Source: an uncultured Phascolarctobacterium sp.
GTDB taxonomy: Bacteria > Bacillota > Negativicutes > Acidaminococcales > Acidaminococcaceae
Assembly (NCBI GenBank): GCA_949285135.1
Contig: CASDXO010000008.1
Location: 186,001 to 250,000, forward strand
Reading direction: 5' to 3'
DNA length: 64,000 nt
In this document: positions 48,473-58,921 of the stretch, piece after piece
Numbering within the stretch: position 1 is the stretch's first letter
Layout of the letters: the number at the start of each line of letters is the position of its first letter
Made by a program: the position numbers and the translations under genes
The notes under the pieces: model-generated
The model's database searches: none
The model's input: the letters and a program-made list of their open reading frames with translations, nothing else
What the model was told of the DNA's origin: nothing

Positions 48473-48652
48473 TTTTACCTCCCGGATATTGCTGATTATA
48501 TCATCCGATAATATATACTGGCGTTTACATAAAATAATTTTACATTATTCTAACAAAACCATTTATATTTTAACTAACTTTAACATAAGTATAAAGGAAA
48601 TTTTGTCGCTTATAGACAATTAAAAATAAAGCTGAAAAAGGAGGCCTTAACC

Positions 48653-48886
48653 GTGAGTGAAAGTTTAATGAATACAGATATCACCTGCATATCCATACAT
48701 GACGCTGCCTGCCACAACTGCTGCAAACGCAGTATAGGCTGCCATTCCCGCTGCGGCGAATATAAAAAATGGCATTTCACCCGTAAAATTATCGCTTTAC
48801 TGCAGCAGTCCAAAGCACAGCCAGACAAAAAGAAATACTATACATACATATTTAAAAATAACAGAAAATATTCCTTATCTTTCTAA
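48653..48886 (+). CDS. Small Cys/His-rich protein, phage-type
   Basis: A 77-residue protein with a zinc-binding pattern CHNCCKRSIGCHSRCGEYKK (residues about 21-40). It resembles the small CxxC-R-GCHxxC-Y proteins common in Firmicute phages, whose function is unknown. The GTG start has AAGGAGG at good spacing. It is the only rightward gene in the host part of the window. The C terminus is Lys/Tyr-rich and basic. It may be a remnant or domesticated phage gene. Confidence 0.65.
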   Translation: MSESLMNTDITCISIHDAACHNCCKRSIGCHSRCGEYKKWHFTRKIIALLQQSKAQPDKKKYYTYIFKNNRKYSLSF

Positions 48887-48919
48887 ACAGATTCTGCTCT
48901 ACAGAAATTATAATAAAAC

Positions 48920-48955
48920 ATAAGAGTACTGCCTGCAACCAGTCAGTACTCTTAT
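48920..48955. terminator. Bidirectional terminator between converging genes
   Basis: ATAAGAGTACTG, twelve-base loop, CAGTACTCTTAT: a perfect 12-bp stem between the small Cys-rich gene and the [FeFe] hydrogenase gene. Confidence 0.8.
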
Positions 48956-48966
48956 AACATTCCAGT

Positions 48967-50493
48967 TTATTTTATTTCTTCAAACATTTCACTGCCCATC
49001 TTGCAGATTGGACATTTATACCCTTCGGGCAAACTGTCGCCTTCATAAATATAACCGCAAACTTTGCAGCGATATTTTTTGGTTGCTGCAACTTTTTCTT
49101 CTGCAACAGGAGCGATATAATGGCCACCAAGATCGCTGCTTCTGTCCTGATACATGGTATGCAGCATTTCTTCTGCTAATTCACTGAGCGGCTCACCATA
49201 AAATTCTTCATATACCTTCTGTATCTGAGGATTAAGATGACTGCTTCGTACGGCTACGCTGCTGTCTCTTTGATACAGACCCTGAATACGTTTCTCTCTT
49301 AACGCATCTCCCTTGTATTCTCTGTCTTTAGGCTGACCACCACCACCGATGCAGCCGCCAGGACAGGTCATAACTTCTACAAAGTCATACTTCGCTTCAC
49401 CGCTTTTTATCTTTTCAACCAGCTTGCGGGCATTGGCCGTGCCATAAACCACAGCAACTTTTAAAGTTGTACCGTCAATAGTAAGCTCAGCGTTGCGGAT
49501 TCCCTGCATGCCACGGACAGCTTCAAGCTGCAGCAAATCAGCAGGAACATCTTCTTTGGTAATAAATGCATAAGCACTGCGTACAGCTGCTTCCATAACA
49601 CCGCCAGTGTTGCCAAAAATAATACCTGCGCCACTGCCCAATCCCATAAAGTCATCAAAGGCAGCATCTTCCAGCGCAGCAAAATCAATTTTTTCGTCTT
49701 TCGCCAGCATAGCAAGTTCACGGGTAGTAATAACAAAATCCATATCACGCATAGTTTCATCGCCATGATATTTGCCGGCAGCGCACATTTCATCTCTGCG
49801 AATTTCAAATTTTTTCGCTGTACATGGTGTAAGTGCTACATTAACAATTTTTTTCGGGTCAAGTCCCATTTTTTTCGCAAAATAAGTCTTAATTGTCGGC
49901 CCCTGCATACCTATAGGGCTCTTGGCTGTTGACAGATGCCCCAGCATGTCGGGATAATATGTCTCCATAAATTTTACCCATGCAGGGCAGCAGCTGGTAA
50001 ACTGCGGCAGCTTTTTATCTTCATGCTGCAGACGTTCTACCAATTCACTTGCTTCTTCCATAATAGTCAGGTCGGCAGCAAAGTTGGTATCAAGCACATA
50101 ATCAACGCCCAGCATTTTCAGCAAGGCTACCATCTTACCCTCTACAAAACTGCCGTCAGTCATGCCGAATTCTTCGCCCAATGCAACGCGCACTGACGGA
50201 GAAGTGCTGACAATGACAATTTTATCAGGGTCACGCAAAGCTTCTGCTACCTGATAAATTTCAAATTTCTCTGTAATAGAATCAACCGGGCAAACATTAG
50301 CACACTGACCGCAGTTAATGCAGACAGGAACATCATTAGTAAACTGCAGATCGTAAGTACCACATACCCCTATTTCATTAGTACAAACAGTTTTGCAGGC
50401 ACCACATTTGATGCACTTAAATTCCAACCTCTGCACAGACGGATTATCCGGTTCAATGGCTACACGGATATCAGTAAATTGATGCTTGGACAT
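48967..50493 (-). CDS. [FeFe] hydrogenase with C-terminal rubredoxin domain
   Basis: A 508-residue soluble enzyme that makes or uses H2. The N-terminal two-cluster ferredoxin domain has CIKCGACKTVC and CINCGQCANVCP. The H-cluster domain carries the three signatures FTSCCPAWVKF, TPCTAKKFE and MTCPGGCIGGGGQP. The final 45 residues form a rubredoxin (RCKVCGYIYEG, then KCPICKMGSEMFEE). The start at 50493 (MSKHQFTD) has GGAGGGATATTT in front; the longer frame is rejected. The rubredoxin may link hydrogen turnover to peroxide- or oxygen-reducing partners, or to an NAD-linked reductase. It has its own promoter and terminator. Confidence 0.93.
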   Translation of the reverse strand: MSKHQFTDIRVAIEPDNPSVQRLEFKCIKCGACKTVCTNEIGVCGTYDLQFTNDVPVCINCGQCANVCPVDSITEKFEIYQVAEALRDPDKIVIVSTSPSVRVALGEEFGMTDGSFVEGKMVALLKMLGVDYVLDTNFAADLTIMEEASELVERLQHEDKKLPQFTSCCPAWVKFMETYYPDMLGHLSTAKSPIGMQGPTIKTYFAKKMGLDPKKIVNVALTPCTAKKFEIRRDEMCAAGKYHGDETMRDMDFVITTRELAMLAKDEKIDFAALEDAAFDDFMGLGSGAGIIFGNTGGVMEAAVRSAYAFITKEDVPADLLQLEAVRGMQGIRNAELTIDGTTLKVAVVYGTANARKLVEKIKSGEAKYDFVEVMTCPGGCIGGGGQPKDREYKGDALREKRIQGLYQRDSSVAVRSSHLNPQIQKVYEEFYGEPLSELAEEMLHTMYQDRSSDLGGHYIAPVAEEKVAATKKYRCKVCGYIYEGDSLPEGYKCPICKMGSEMFEEIK

Positions 50494-50529
50494 AAATATC
50501 CCTCCTGTATTATATACCTTGACAACCAT

Positions 50530-50558
50530 ATTATAGGCTATTTATCAAAAGAGTGCAA
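50530..50558 (-). promoter_or_regulatory. Promoter of the [FeFe] hydrogenase gene
   Basis: TTGCAC, 17 bases, TATAAT, ending 37 bases before the start codon. Confidence 0.8.
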
Positions 50559-50605
50559 CAAAAAACCGTTTTCCGTTAAAAGTTTATTTTATTTCTGTTT
50601 AATTA

Positions 50606-50636
50606 AAAACACCGAGATAAAAATCTCGGTGTTTTT
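50606..50636 (-). terminator. Terminator after polC
   Basis: AAAACACCGAGAT, loop, ATCTCGGTGTTTT: a stem of about 13 bp with flanking T run on the minus strand, directly at the polC stop. Confidence 0.9.
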
Positions 50637-50638
50637 TA

Positions 50639-53600
50639 TCAGCCAAACAAATCTATCTGATTGGTTTCCGGCAATCCGTTTAAAGCTCCCATTTCAGCAA
50701 GACGTTCAATTACTGTCTTGCTTATCTGGGCTCTTATGCGTAAATCCTCCTGAGAAATAAAGGGATTATTTCTGTCACGAACTTTGGCAATGCTTAGCGC
50801 AGCACTGGCACCAACACCACTCAGCGCAGCCAATGGCGGTCGGATGCCTTTTTCCGTTACAGTAAACTTAATCGGATCAGATGCATAGATATCAATATTG
50901 TCAAATTCCAGTCCACGTTCCAGCATTTCATTGGCCAGTTCCAGATAGGTAGCCGCAACTTTATCCTGGGTAGTCGCCTGATTGCCCTGATGATAGACGT
51001 TCTTCAAAAAATCTTTGATAAAAGCCTTGCCTTTGACGATATAGGCTGTATCAAATTCCGGTGCACGTACTGTAAAATAAGCGGCATAAAACTCACGCGG
51101 ATAATGCACCTTACAGTAAGCAATGCGATAGGCCATTAGTACATAAGCAACAGCATGGGCTTTAGGGAACAGATACTGCACTTTTTCACAGGATTTTATA
51201 TACCACTCCGGCACGCCTGCACCTTTCATGGCCTCCAGCATAGCAGGCTCCAAACCTTTTTTGGCAGCCTTGCCTTTACGCACGTGCTCCATGATTTTAA
51301 ACGCCATACTTGGCTCTACGCCTTTGGCAATAAGACTGGTCATTACGTCGTCACGTGTGGAAATAGTTTCCTCTACCGGCTTTCCTTCTTTAAGCAAATC
51401 CTGCGCATTATTCAGCCATACATCCGTCCCATGAGAATAACCTGATACGCGTACTACATCACTGAAATTTTTCGGCTGTACATCGTTAATCATAGTGCGA
51501 ACAAAGTTAGTACCGCACTCCGGTATACCGAAAGTGCCTACATCACTGAAAATCTGCTCCGGCGTTACACCTAATGACGAAGTATTCTGGAACAGACGCA
51601 TGGTTGCCTCATCTCCTACAGGAATTTCCTTTGGAGGAATAGCAGTCAGTTCTTCCAGCATCTTGATGACAGTAGGATCATCGTGCCCCAGTATATCAAG
51701 CTTAACTAGACGGTCATTAATGCTGTGATAATCAAAGTGTGTAGTTATCGTAGATGAATCCTTTTCATCGGCAGGCCTGTTCATAGGTGAAATATAATGG
51801 ATGTCCATATTACGCGGCACTACCATAATGCCGCCCGGATGCTGCCCCGTTGTACGTTTAATACCGGCAAACCCCTCTACCAGCGAAGCAATATAGGCCG
51901 GATGCACATGCTTATTCTTGCTTTCATAAAACTTGCGTACGTATCCCTGTGCCGTCTTAATTGCTATGGTAGAAATAGTACCGGCACGACATACATTATC
52001 TCTGCCAAACAGCTCTTCCGTATATTTATGGGCAGTAGGCTGATAATCGCCTGAGAAGTTAAGGTCTATATCAGGAACTTTGTCCCCATGAAAACCCATA
52101 AATACGGCAAATGGTATATCATGTCCGTCTCGCAGCATGGGTGTACCGCACTCTGGACATTTTTTCTCCGGCAAATCAAAGCCTGAGGCATATTCTTCAT
52201 TAAGAAAGAACTCGCTGTGCCGGCATTTAGGACACCTGTAGTGAGGCTTCAGCGGATTAACCTCAGTAATATCGATCATCGTTGCTACAAAAGACGAACC
52301 GACACTGCCTCTGGAACCTACCAGATAACCATCATCAAGCGATTTTTTTACCAGCTTATGAGCAATATAATACAGCACAGAGAAGCCATGATTAATGATA
52401 GAGTCAAGCTCCATTTTTAATCTGTCGGCTACAATATCCGGCAAGTTGTCACCATACCACTCATGGGCTCGCTGATAGGACATTTCTTTAATCGCCTTTT
52501 CAGCACCGGGAATAAATGGCGAATAAAGCTGATCTCTGTCCGGCACCGGCTTGATTTTTTCAATCATATCGGCGATTTTGTTAGTATTGGTGACGCATAC
52601 TTCATAGGCAATGTCTTTGCCTAAATACGCAAATTCAGCCAGCATTTCTTCTGTGGTGCGATAATAGAGCGGCGGCTGTTCTTCTGCATCCTTGTAGTTC
52701 TGTCCAGCCTGTAAAATGGCACGCAGCGTCGCATCTTCCGGATTTAAAAAATGCACGTCACAGGTAGCAACAGTCAGCTTGCCCATCTTCTTGCCCAGTT
52801 CATAGATACGCTTATTATAATTTTCAATATCTTTCACCGTACAGCGGTTTTCACGCACCAGGAACATATTATTGCCGGTAGGCTGAATTTCCAGATAATC
52901 ATAAAATGCAGCTATCTCTTCCAGCTCTTCGTCAGAAGCGCCGCTGAGCAGCGCGCGGTACAATTCACCTGCTTCACAGGCAGAGCCCAGAAGCAGTCCT
53001 TCGCGATGTTCTTCAATAATCTGCCTTGGCAAAAGCGGTCTTTTATGCAGATAACGCAGATGACTGATAGTAACCAGCTTGTACAGATTACGCAGGCCGG
53101 TTTCGTTTTTCGCCAGAATAATAATATGGTAACTGGGAATCTTGGGCACACGGCTTTTTTTAATCGTGTCCGTAGGCTCGCGGTCAAGATCGCCAGCTTT
53201 AAGCTTATGGTCACCAATAAGATAGCCTTCCATACCAAAGATCAGTTTTAAGTCGCTGCCTTCTGCAGCATCAAAACAGAACGGAAAAGCCTGCACTACG
53301 CCATGGTCAGTGATGGCCAGCGCTTTATGTCCCCATTTGACAGCCTTATGCACCAAGTCTTCCATAGGTGTAAGCCCATCCATCTTACTCATCTTGGTAT
53401 GGCAATGCAGTTCGACACGTTTGATTTCCGCATTATCCATGCGCTCTTCTATGTCTACCTTCATGATTCCTGTCGGCGTCATAACCATCTCATCAAACAT
53501 GAATCTGTCCGGTGCTACATTACCCATAATCCGCAGCCTCATACCGGGTTTCAATAAATTTTTAAACTGGTTACACTCAGCTCTTGCGTCACTGCCCTCA

Positions 53601-54328
53601 TCTCTGCCGCCAAAAAACATTTTGACATAGATACCGTTTGTATCATCGCTAACATTAAAAGTCAGTGAAATTTTACCAGTTCTGAACTCTTTTTCCACAA
53701 AAGATGTCAGTTTACCATCCTTGTCTATACTCTTGACAAAAGTTCCTTCAATAACAACTCTGTTTTCTTCCTCAAAAACAGTTTCCAGCTTTCTGACTTT
53801 GCCTTTAAAGTTTTTGCCCCATAAAAGCCCGTTGTCCTTTTTTGTTCCGTACAGCTGATTATATGCCTGTTCATAGGCAGCATCATATTCTTCCTGTCTG
53901 TCACAGGACGGTATTGGCTCTTTAGGCTCAGCTTCACCAATTTCTATTTCAGGCGGCTCCTCCGACAGCGGAATATCATCCGGATAAGGAACCCCGCCAC
54001 AGTCAGTAATTTCTACCTCCTGCTCCTGCACGGCTGCAATTTCAGCCGCAGGCATTGTGCAGCTGCTACCGTCACCATCGCAGATAAAATCAACTTTATC
54101 CAAAGAAAAAGCAACCGCCAGTTTTGCGGCAGCTGCTTGCATAACATCCGGCCTGATATGAGCTGCACATTCAAAATGCAGTTCCCACAGCCTTGAACTT
54201 TCATCAATACAAATTTTACTGATATGCATTAACTGTAACTGCATTAATTCAGTTGGCGATAAAGACTGAGAAGACAAAAAAGCCAACAAGCGATCCCTGT
54301 CAGGTATAATGCAATATTTTGTCTGCAT
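50639..54328 (-). CDS. polC: DNA polymerase III PolC-type alpha subunit lacking the exonuclease domain
   Basis: A protein of about 1229 residues, against about 1430 for Bacillus PolC. It has an N-terminal region, an OB domain, a PHP domain (RVELHCHTKMSKMDGLTPME, AITDHGVVQAFP) and a zinc finger (CPKCRHSEFF, KKCPECGTPM). The palm carries PDIDLNFSGDYQPTAH and GIKRTTGQHPGGIMV, and a tail follows. In normal PolC the DnaQ-like exonuclease of about 190 residues interrupts the PHP domain. Here the sequence runs directly from FGMEGYLIGDHK to PSYHIIILAKNETGLRNLYK, with no DxE motif. Proofreading must come from another protein. The ATG at 54328 with AAAGG ahead is preferred over the GTG at 54343. Confidence 0.95.
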   Translation of the reverse strand: MQTKYCIIPDRDRLLAFLSSQSLSPTELMQLQLMHISKICIDESSRLWELHFECAAHIRPDVMQAAAAKLAVAFSLDKVDFICDGDGSSCTMPAAEIAAVQEQEVEITDCGGVPYPDDIPLSEEPPEIEIGEAEPKEPIPSCDRQEEYDAAYEQAYNQLYGTKKDNGLLWGKNFKGKVRKLETVFEEENRVVIEGTFVKSIDKDGKLTSFVEKEFRTGKISLTFNVSDDTNGIYVKMFFGGRDEGSDARAECNQFKNLLKPGMRLRIMGNVAPDRFMFDEMVMTPTGIMKVDIEERMDNAEIKRVELHCHTKMSKMDGLTPMEDLVHKAVKWGHKALAITDHGVVQAFPFCFDAAEGSDLKLIFGMEGYLIGDHKLKAGDLDREPTDTIKKSRVPKIPSYHIIILAKNETGLRNLYKLVTISHLRYLHKRPLLPRQIIEEHREGLLLGSACEAGELYRALLSGASDEELEEIAAFYDYLEIQPTGNNMFLVRENRCTVKDIENYNKRIYELGKKMGKLTVATCDVHFLNPEDATLRAILQAGQNYKDAEEQPPLYYRTTEEMLAEFAYLGKDIAYEVCVTNTNKIADMIEKIKPVPDRDQLYSPFIPGAEKAIKEMSYQRAHEWYGDNLPDIVADRLKMELDSIINHGFSVLYYIAHKLVKKSLDDGYLVGSRGSVGSSFVATMIDITEVNPLKPHYRCPKCRHSEFFLNEEYASGFDLPEKKCPECGTPMLRDGHDIPFAVFMGFHGDKVPDIDLNFSGDYQPTAHKYTEELFGRDNVCRAGTISTIAIKTAQGYVRKFYESKNKHVHPAYIASLVEGFAGIKRTTGQHPGGIMVVPRNMDIHYISPMNRPADEKDSSTITTHFDYHSINDRLVKLDILGHDDPTVIKMLEELTAIPPKEIPVGDEATMRLFQNTSSLGVTPEQIFSDVGTFGIPECGTNFVRTMINDVQPKNFSDVVRVSGYSHGTDVWLNNAQDLLKEGKPVEETISTRDDVMTSLIAKGVEPSMAFKIMEHVRKGKAAKKGLEPAMLEAMKGAGVPEWYIKSCEKVQYLFPKAHAVAYVLMAYRIAYCKVHYPREFYAAYFTVRAPEFDTAYIVKGKAFIKDFLKNVYHQGNQATTQDKVAATYLELANEMLERGLEFDNIDIYASDPIKFTVTEKGIRPPLAALSGVGASAALSIAKVRDRNNPFISQEDLRIRAQISKTVIERLAEMGALNGLPETNQIDLFG

Positions 54329-54360
54329 AAAAAATCCTTTCACATATCAATAAACGTAAT

Positions 54361-55059
54361 CTAATTATCTAAAGAAACTACTCCCTGGATGCACTGCAAA
54401 CCACGGATGATTTCCATGATATCAATACCTTTTTCAACTTTCAGGTACAGCTCTAAAACAAGTTTATTTTCTTTATTATTATTTTTTACGTTCAAAGTTT
54501 TAACCTTGATGCCCTTATCAGCCAGATATCCTGTAACATCGGTAATGGCACCCGGTCTGTTATTAATGGTAACACGGATAAAACGGCGCTCACTGCGGCT
54601 GCTGCCGGCAAAATGTTTTTCCCAGCTGTGAAAAGTCACCAGCGTAATCATGGTTATAGCCGTAGCCACTGTACCTATCAGGTACATACCACTACCAACA
54701 GCAAGCCCTATTGCGGATACAATCCATAAACTTGCAGCAGTTGTCAGTCCTCGAATAGTAAGACCTTCATGCAGGATAGTACCGGCACCTAAAAAACCTA
54801 TACCGCTGACAACCTGGGCAGCGATACGCGCCGAATCTCTTCTCGTTTCAAAACTGGCAGTCTGAATATCGTCAAAACCATAAATAGATACCAGCATGAA
54901 AAGCGTCGAGCCGACACAGACGAGTATATGTGTTCTGAAGCCTGCGGGCCTGTCGCCACTGCCTCTTTCAATACCAACAATGCCGCCCAGCACTGCTGCC
55001 ACAAGAAGCCGCAGCGCCATTGTCATTTCTACTGATGATACCCACGGTATTTCAAACAT
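54361..55059 (-). CDS. MgtC/SapB family membrane protein
   Basis: A 232-residue protein with about four hydrophobic segments. The MgtC signature is LLVAAVLGGIVGIERGSGDR, followed by GFRTHILVCVGSTLFML and VSGIGFLGAGTILHEG. A C-terminal soluble ACT-like domain (about 150-232) follows. The group is linked to growth in low magnesium and to control of ATP synthase in some pathogens; its role here is unknown. It lies between proS and polC. Confidence 0.9.
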   Translation of the reverse strand: MFEIPWVSSVEMTMALRLLVAAVLGGIVGIERGSGDRPAGFRTHILVCVGSTLFMLVSIYGFDDIQTASFETRRDSARIAAQVVSGIGFLGAGTILHEGLTIRGLTTAASLWIVSAIGLAVGSGMYLIGTVATAITMITLVTFHSWEKHFAGSSRSERRFIRVTINNRPGAITDVTGYLADKGIKVKTLNVKNNNKENKLVLELYLKVEKGIDIMEIIRGLQCIQGVVSLDN

Positions 55060-55083
55060 CGGACCACCCCATTAATATATATT

Positions 55084-56793
55084 TTACAGCTTGTCCAGCA
55101 TCTCTCTGACAGCCGCTATATAATCTCCGTCCAGAGGCAGCATCTGTACTTCACCGGTTCTGCGTACCTTGATTTCCATCTTACCTTCTGCCAGAGTCTT
55201 CGGGCCAACAACAATACGTAAAGGATACCCAATTAAATCAGCATCCTTAAATTTAACACCGGGACGCTCGTTGCGGTCATCAATTACTGTTTCAATGCCA
55301 GCTTTTTGCAGCTGTGCATAAATTTCTTCTGCTTTTTGAGTAGAAGCTTCATCTTTCGTATTAACAGGTACAACCAGCACTTCATACGGAGCAATAGCCG
55401 CAGGCCAGATCATACCGTCCTTATCATTGTTCTGCTCAATGGCAGCAGCCATGGTACGGCTTACACCGACACCGTAACAGCCCATAACCATAGGCTTTTC
55501 CTTACCGTTTTCATCAAGGAAGGTAGCATGCATTGCTTCACTGTATTTAGTGTATAATTTGAAAACCTGCCCTACCTCGATGCCGCGTGCTTTGCTTACC
55601 TTACCACCACAATGCGGACAAGGGTCGCCTTCCTGAATCAGGCGGATATCAGCTACATAAGTAGGAGTGAAATCTCTGCCCGGATTTACATTCAGCAGAT
55701 GATAGCCTTCTTTATTGGCGCCGCAGCAAATATTGTGCATTTTCATAACGGTACTGTCAACAACAACGATAGTTTTTTCTGGATCAATACCAACAGGGCC
55801 CATATAACCGCCTACGGTACCGGCTTCTGCCAGCATGCTTTCCTCTGCCATTTCTACTTCATTAACACCGACAGTATTAATAACTTTTACCTCGTTAACT
55901 TCGTGGTCACCGCGAACAAAGCACAGAATCAGGCCTTTTTCACTGCTAAATGCTACTGCCTTAACAGATTTATCTACCGGCAGCTGCAGATATGCGCATA
56001 CATCGGCAATAGTCTTGCAGTCCGGAGTCTTAACCTCCTCAACAGCTTTTGCTTCTTCTGCCGGAGCTTCAATTACATGCAGCTCAGCTTTTTCAACATT
56101 AGCTGCATAATTACATTCGTTGCAGTATACAATCTCCGCCTCACCGCTGTCAGCAATTACCATAAACTCATGGCTGCCGCTGCCGCCGATGGCACCGCTG
56201 TCAGCTTCAACAGGACGGAAGGTAAGTCCGCAGCGATTAAAGATACGGGTATATGCATCATACATCAGCTTATAGGAAGCATCAAGACCGGCTTCATCGC
56301 GGTCAAAGGAATAAGCGTCTTTCATAATAAACTCACGCCCGCGCATCAGACCAAAACGGGGACGACGTTCATCACGGAATTTATTCTGAATCTGATAAAC
56401 ATTAAGCGGCAGCTGACGATAAGAACGCACATCGCCGCGAATCAGACTGGTAACCATTTCTTCGTGAGTAGGGCCGAGGCAGAATTCTCTGTTATGACGG
56501 TCTTTTAAGCGGAACATTTCTTCACCGTATACGCCCCAGCGTCCGCTCTCCTGCCAAATTTCTGCCGGCTGGACGATAGGCATCAGCAGTTCCTGTGCAC
56601 CGCTGGCATCCATCTCTTCACGAACAATATTTTCAATCTTCTTCAGTACACGCCATGCCAGAGGCAGATAATTATACATGCCTCCTGCTGATTTACGCAG
56701 AAAACCAGCTCTGAGCATCAGCTGATGGCTGATAACCTCAGCTTCCGCCGGTACTTCACGCAATGTGGGCGCAAACATTTTAGAAACTCTCAT
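55084..56793 (-). CDS. proS: Prolyl-tRNA synthetase, bacterial type
   Basis: This 569-residue class II synthetase charges tRNA-Pro. Motif 1 region is [20 protein letters not shown], and motif 2 is in [21 protein letters not shown] long editing insertion (about 225-390) hydrolyses Ala-tRNA-Pro. Motif 3 lies in [19 protein letters not shown], and an anticodon-binding domain ends the protein. Its ATG overlaps the ispG stop (ATGA). The length is typical of the bacterial (ProRS-II) form. Confidence 0.97.
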   Translation of the reverse strand: MRVSKMFAPTLREVPAEAEVISHQLMLRAGFLRKSAGGMYNYLPLAWRVLKKIENIVREEMDASGAQELLMPIVQPAEIWQESGRWGVYGEEMFRLKDRHNREFCLGPTHEEMVTSLIRGDVRSYRQLPLNVYQIQNKFRDERRPRFGLMRGREFIMKDAYSFDRDEAGLDASYKLMYDAYTRIFNRCGLTFRPVEADSGAIGGSGSHEFMVIADSGEAEIVYCNECNYAANVEKAELHVIEAPAEEAKAVEEVKTPDCKTIADVCAYLQLPVDKSVKAVAFSSEKGLILCFVRGDHEVNEVKVINTVGVNEVEMAEESMLAEAGTVGGYMGPVGIDPEKTIVVVDSTVMKMHNICCGANKEGYHLLNVNPGRDFTPTYVADIRLIQEGDPCPHCGGKVSKARGIEVGQVFKLYTKYSEAMHATFLDENGKEKPMVMGCYGVGVSRTMAAAIEQNNDKDGMIWPAAIAPYEVLVVPVNTKDEASTQKAEEIYAQLQKAGIETVIDDRNERPGVKFKDADLIGYPLRIVVGPKTLAEGKMEIKVRRTGEVQMLPLDGDYIAAVREMLDKL

Positions 56794-57866
56794 TTATTCT
56801 TTTCCTTCCTCTCAAGCAATATTTTATCAATTTCATTAAACAGCTCATCAATAATGCATTCTTCGGGAACCTTTTTCAGAATAACACCTTTTCTGAAAAT
56901 AAGACCCTCGTTAATGCCGCCGGCAATACCCACGTCAGCTTCCCTTGCTTCACCGGGACCATTAACTACGCAGCCCATAACAGCTACAGTAATCGGCTCG
57001 CTGATATTTGCCAGCCGGCGTTCTACCTCCAGAGCCAATTTTTCCAGGTTTATCTTGGTCCTGCCGCAGGTCGGGCAGGAAATCAGGGTAGGCCCGTATT
57101 CCCGCAGACCCAGCGCTTTCAAAATATCATAGGCTACTTTTACCTCACGTACCGGGTCGCCAGTAAGAGATACACGGATTGTATCACCAATACCTTCTGC
57201 CAGCAAAGTACCAATACCGACAGCAGATTTAATAATGCCGCTGTTGACTGTACCGGCTTCAGTAATGCCCACATGCAGCGGATAATCGCACTGTGATGCC
57301 AGCAGTCGATAAGCTGCTATCGTCAGCGGAACATCATGGGCTTTCAGTGAAACCTTGATATTCCTGTAATCCATATCCTCCAAAATATGAATATGCCTCC
57401 AGGCAGCTTCTACCAAAGCCTCCGCAGTAGGATGTCCGTATTTTTCCAGCAAATCTTTCGGCAATGAACCTGCATTAACACCAATACGAATTGGAATATT
57501 CCTTTTTTTTGCCGCTTCGACTACAGCAGCAACACGGTCATTGCCACCTATATTACCTGGGTTAAGTCGGAGCCCGTCCACACCGGCATCAATAGCTGCA
57601 AGTGCAAGTTTATAATCAAAATGAATATCAGCGATTACCGGAATTGGGCTTTCGCTTACGATTCTTTTAATGCCCTCTGCAGCAGCCATGTCTGGCACGG
57701 CACACCGAATAATTTCACAGCCTGCTGCAGCCAGTTCGCCTATTTGACGCAAGGTAGCTGCAGCATCATCGGTGCGAGTATTGGTCATAGACTGAACCGA
57801 TATGGGCGCATCGCTGCCTATCTTTACCTTTCCAACCTGTATCTGACGTGTTTTTCTGCGTTCCAC
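56790..57866 (-). CDS. ispG: 4-hydroxy-3-methylbut-2-enyl diphosphate synthase (flavodoxin/ferredoxin)
   Basis: This 358-residue [4Fe-4S] enzyme carries out the penultimate step of the MEP isoprenoid pathway. The TIM-barrel N half has [19 protein letters not shown] and [20 protein letters not shown]. The cluster-binding residues are in [17 protein letters not shown] and [17 protein letters not shown]. It lies directly after rseP and shares the operon with dxr, another MEP pathway gene. Confidence 0.97.
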   Translation of the reverse strand: MERRKTRQIQVGKVKIGSDAPISVQSMTNTRTDDAAATLRQIGELAAAGCEIIRCAVPDMAAAEGIKRIVSESPIPVIADIHFDYKLALAAIDAGVDGLRLNPGNIGGNDRVAAVVEAAKKRNIPIRIGVNAGSLPKDLLEKYGHPTAEALVEAAWRHIHILEDMDYRNIKVSLKAHDVPLTIAAYRLLASQCDYPLHVGITEAGTVNSGIIKSAVGIGTLLAEGIGDTIRVSLTGDPVREVKVAYDILKALGLREYGPTLISCPTCGRTKINLEKLALEVERRLANISEPITVAVMGCVVNGPGEAREADVGIAGGINEGLIFRKGVILKKVPEECIIDELFNEIDKILLERKEKNK

Positions 57867-57881
57867 AGCATTCCACCTCTT

Positions 57882-58898
57882 TTATCTCGTAATATCTTTA
57901 AATGTTGAAAACAGTGTTATTGCCAGAATCAAAGCAACACCAATAGTCTGAATGGTATTCATAGCCTTGCTGCCTAAAGGTTTGCCGCGTACACCTTCCA
58001 GCAGCAGCAGCACAAAATGTCCGCCGTCTAAAGCAGGCAGCGGCAGTAAGTTAATAACGCCCAGATTGATGCTCAAAAAGGCCACAAAACTTATCAGCGG
58101 CAGCACGCCTTTTTCCGCTACCTCACCTGCCATCTGCGCTACACCGATAGGCCCCGCTACCTCTGCCGGAGCTTTGCCGGTAATTATCTTTTGCAGTCCG
58201 TCTACCATGGCAAAAATAATATATTTCGTATAGCCGAAGCCCATCTTTACAGAATCTAAGACACCCGGCTTTTCAGTAACAAACGCAGGTGAAATACCGA
58301 TTAGAGGACGTCCCAGCTGTTCGTCAAATTCCGGGGTCATCACAAAAGTTTGTACCTGCCCGTTTCTTTCTGCCGTAACACTTACTTCCTCAGTACCATT
58401 TGCCTGCAATGAAGCAATAATATCGTTCCAGGCAGTTATCTGTTTATCATTAATGGCAATTATTTTATCGCCTACCTGCAGACCGGCTCTGTCCGCCGCC
58501 TTTTCGGCAACGACGGTTCCCAATACAGGTTCATCAACCGGCTTTTCAACGCCGTTAATCATAAAAATGCCGGAAAATAAAATCACAGGCAATAAAAAAT
58601 TCATCAGTGAGCCTGCCAAAATAACCAGCATTCTTGCCGGAATGGATTTAGATTTGAAAGAATTCTCCTCTACAGGGTCATCCGGATCCATACCTGCAAT
58701 TTTATTATAGCCACCCAAAGGAATGGCTCGTAAACTATATAAAGTTTCTCCGTCTTTTTGCTGATAAATCTTTGGTCCGAAGCCAATAGCAAATTCATCT
58801 ACACGCATACCGGTCAGCTTGGCAGTAATAAAATGACCGAATTCATGTACGGTTACCAAGACACCAAACACAAAGATTGCAGCTAAAATCGTTAACAA
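57882..58898 (-). CDS. rseP: Site-2 metalloprotease RseP
   Basis: This 338-residue intramembrane zinc protease has HEFGH in the first membrane segment (GVLVTVHEFGHFITAKLTG). It also has a PDZ domain in the middle (PVLGTVVAEKAADRAGLQVG) and the second metal motif in LLPLPALDGGHFVLLLLEG. It cleaves membrane-anchored regulators or spent signal peptides. The order cdsA-dxr-rseP-ispG-proS is widely conserved. The length is shorter than the proteobacterial enzyme because there is only one PDZ domain. Confidence 0.95.
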   Translation of the reverse strand: MLTILAAIFVFGVLVTVHEFGHFITAKLTGMRVDEFAIGFGPKIYQQKDGETLYSLRAIPLGGYNKIAGMDPDDPVEENSFKSKSIPARMLVILAGSLMNFLLPVILFSGIFMINGVEKPVDEPVLGTVVAEKAADRAGLQVGDKIIAINDKQITAWNDIIASLQANGTEEVSVTAERNGQVQTFVMTPEFDEQLGRPLIGISPAFVTEKPGVLDSVKMGFGYTKYIIFAMVDGLQKIITGKAPAEVAGPIGVAQMAGEVAEKGVLPLISFVAFLSINLGVINLLPLPALDGGHFVLLLLEGVRGKPLGSKAMNTIQTIGVALILAITLFSTFKDITR

Positions 58899-58921
58899 AA
58901 TTCAGCCTCCTGTTATAAAAC

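Noticed and set aside
55612-56508. 298-residue plus-strand frame opposite proS
   Set aside because: Antisense shadow of the editing and catalytic domains of ProRS.
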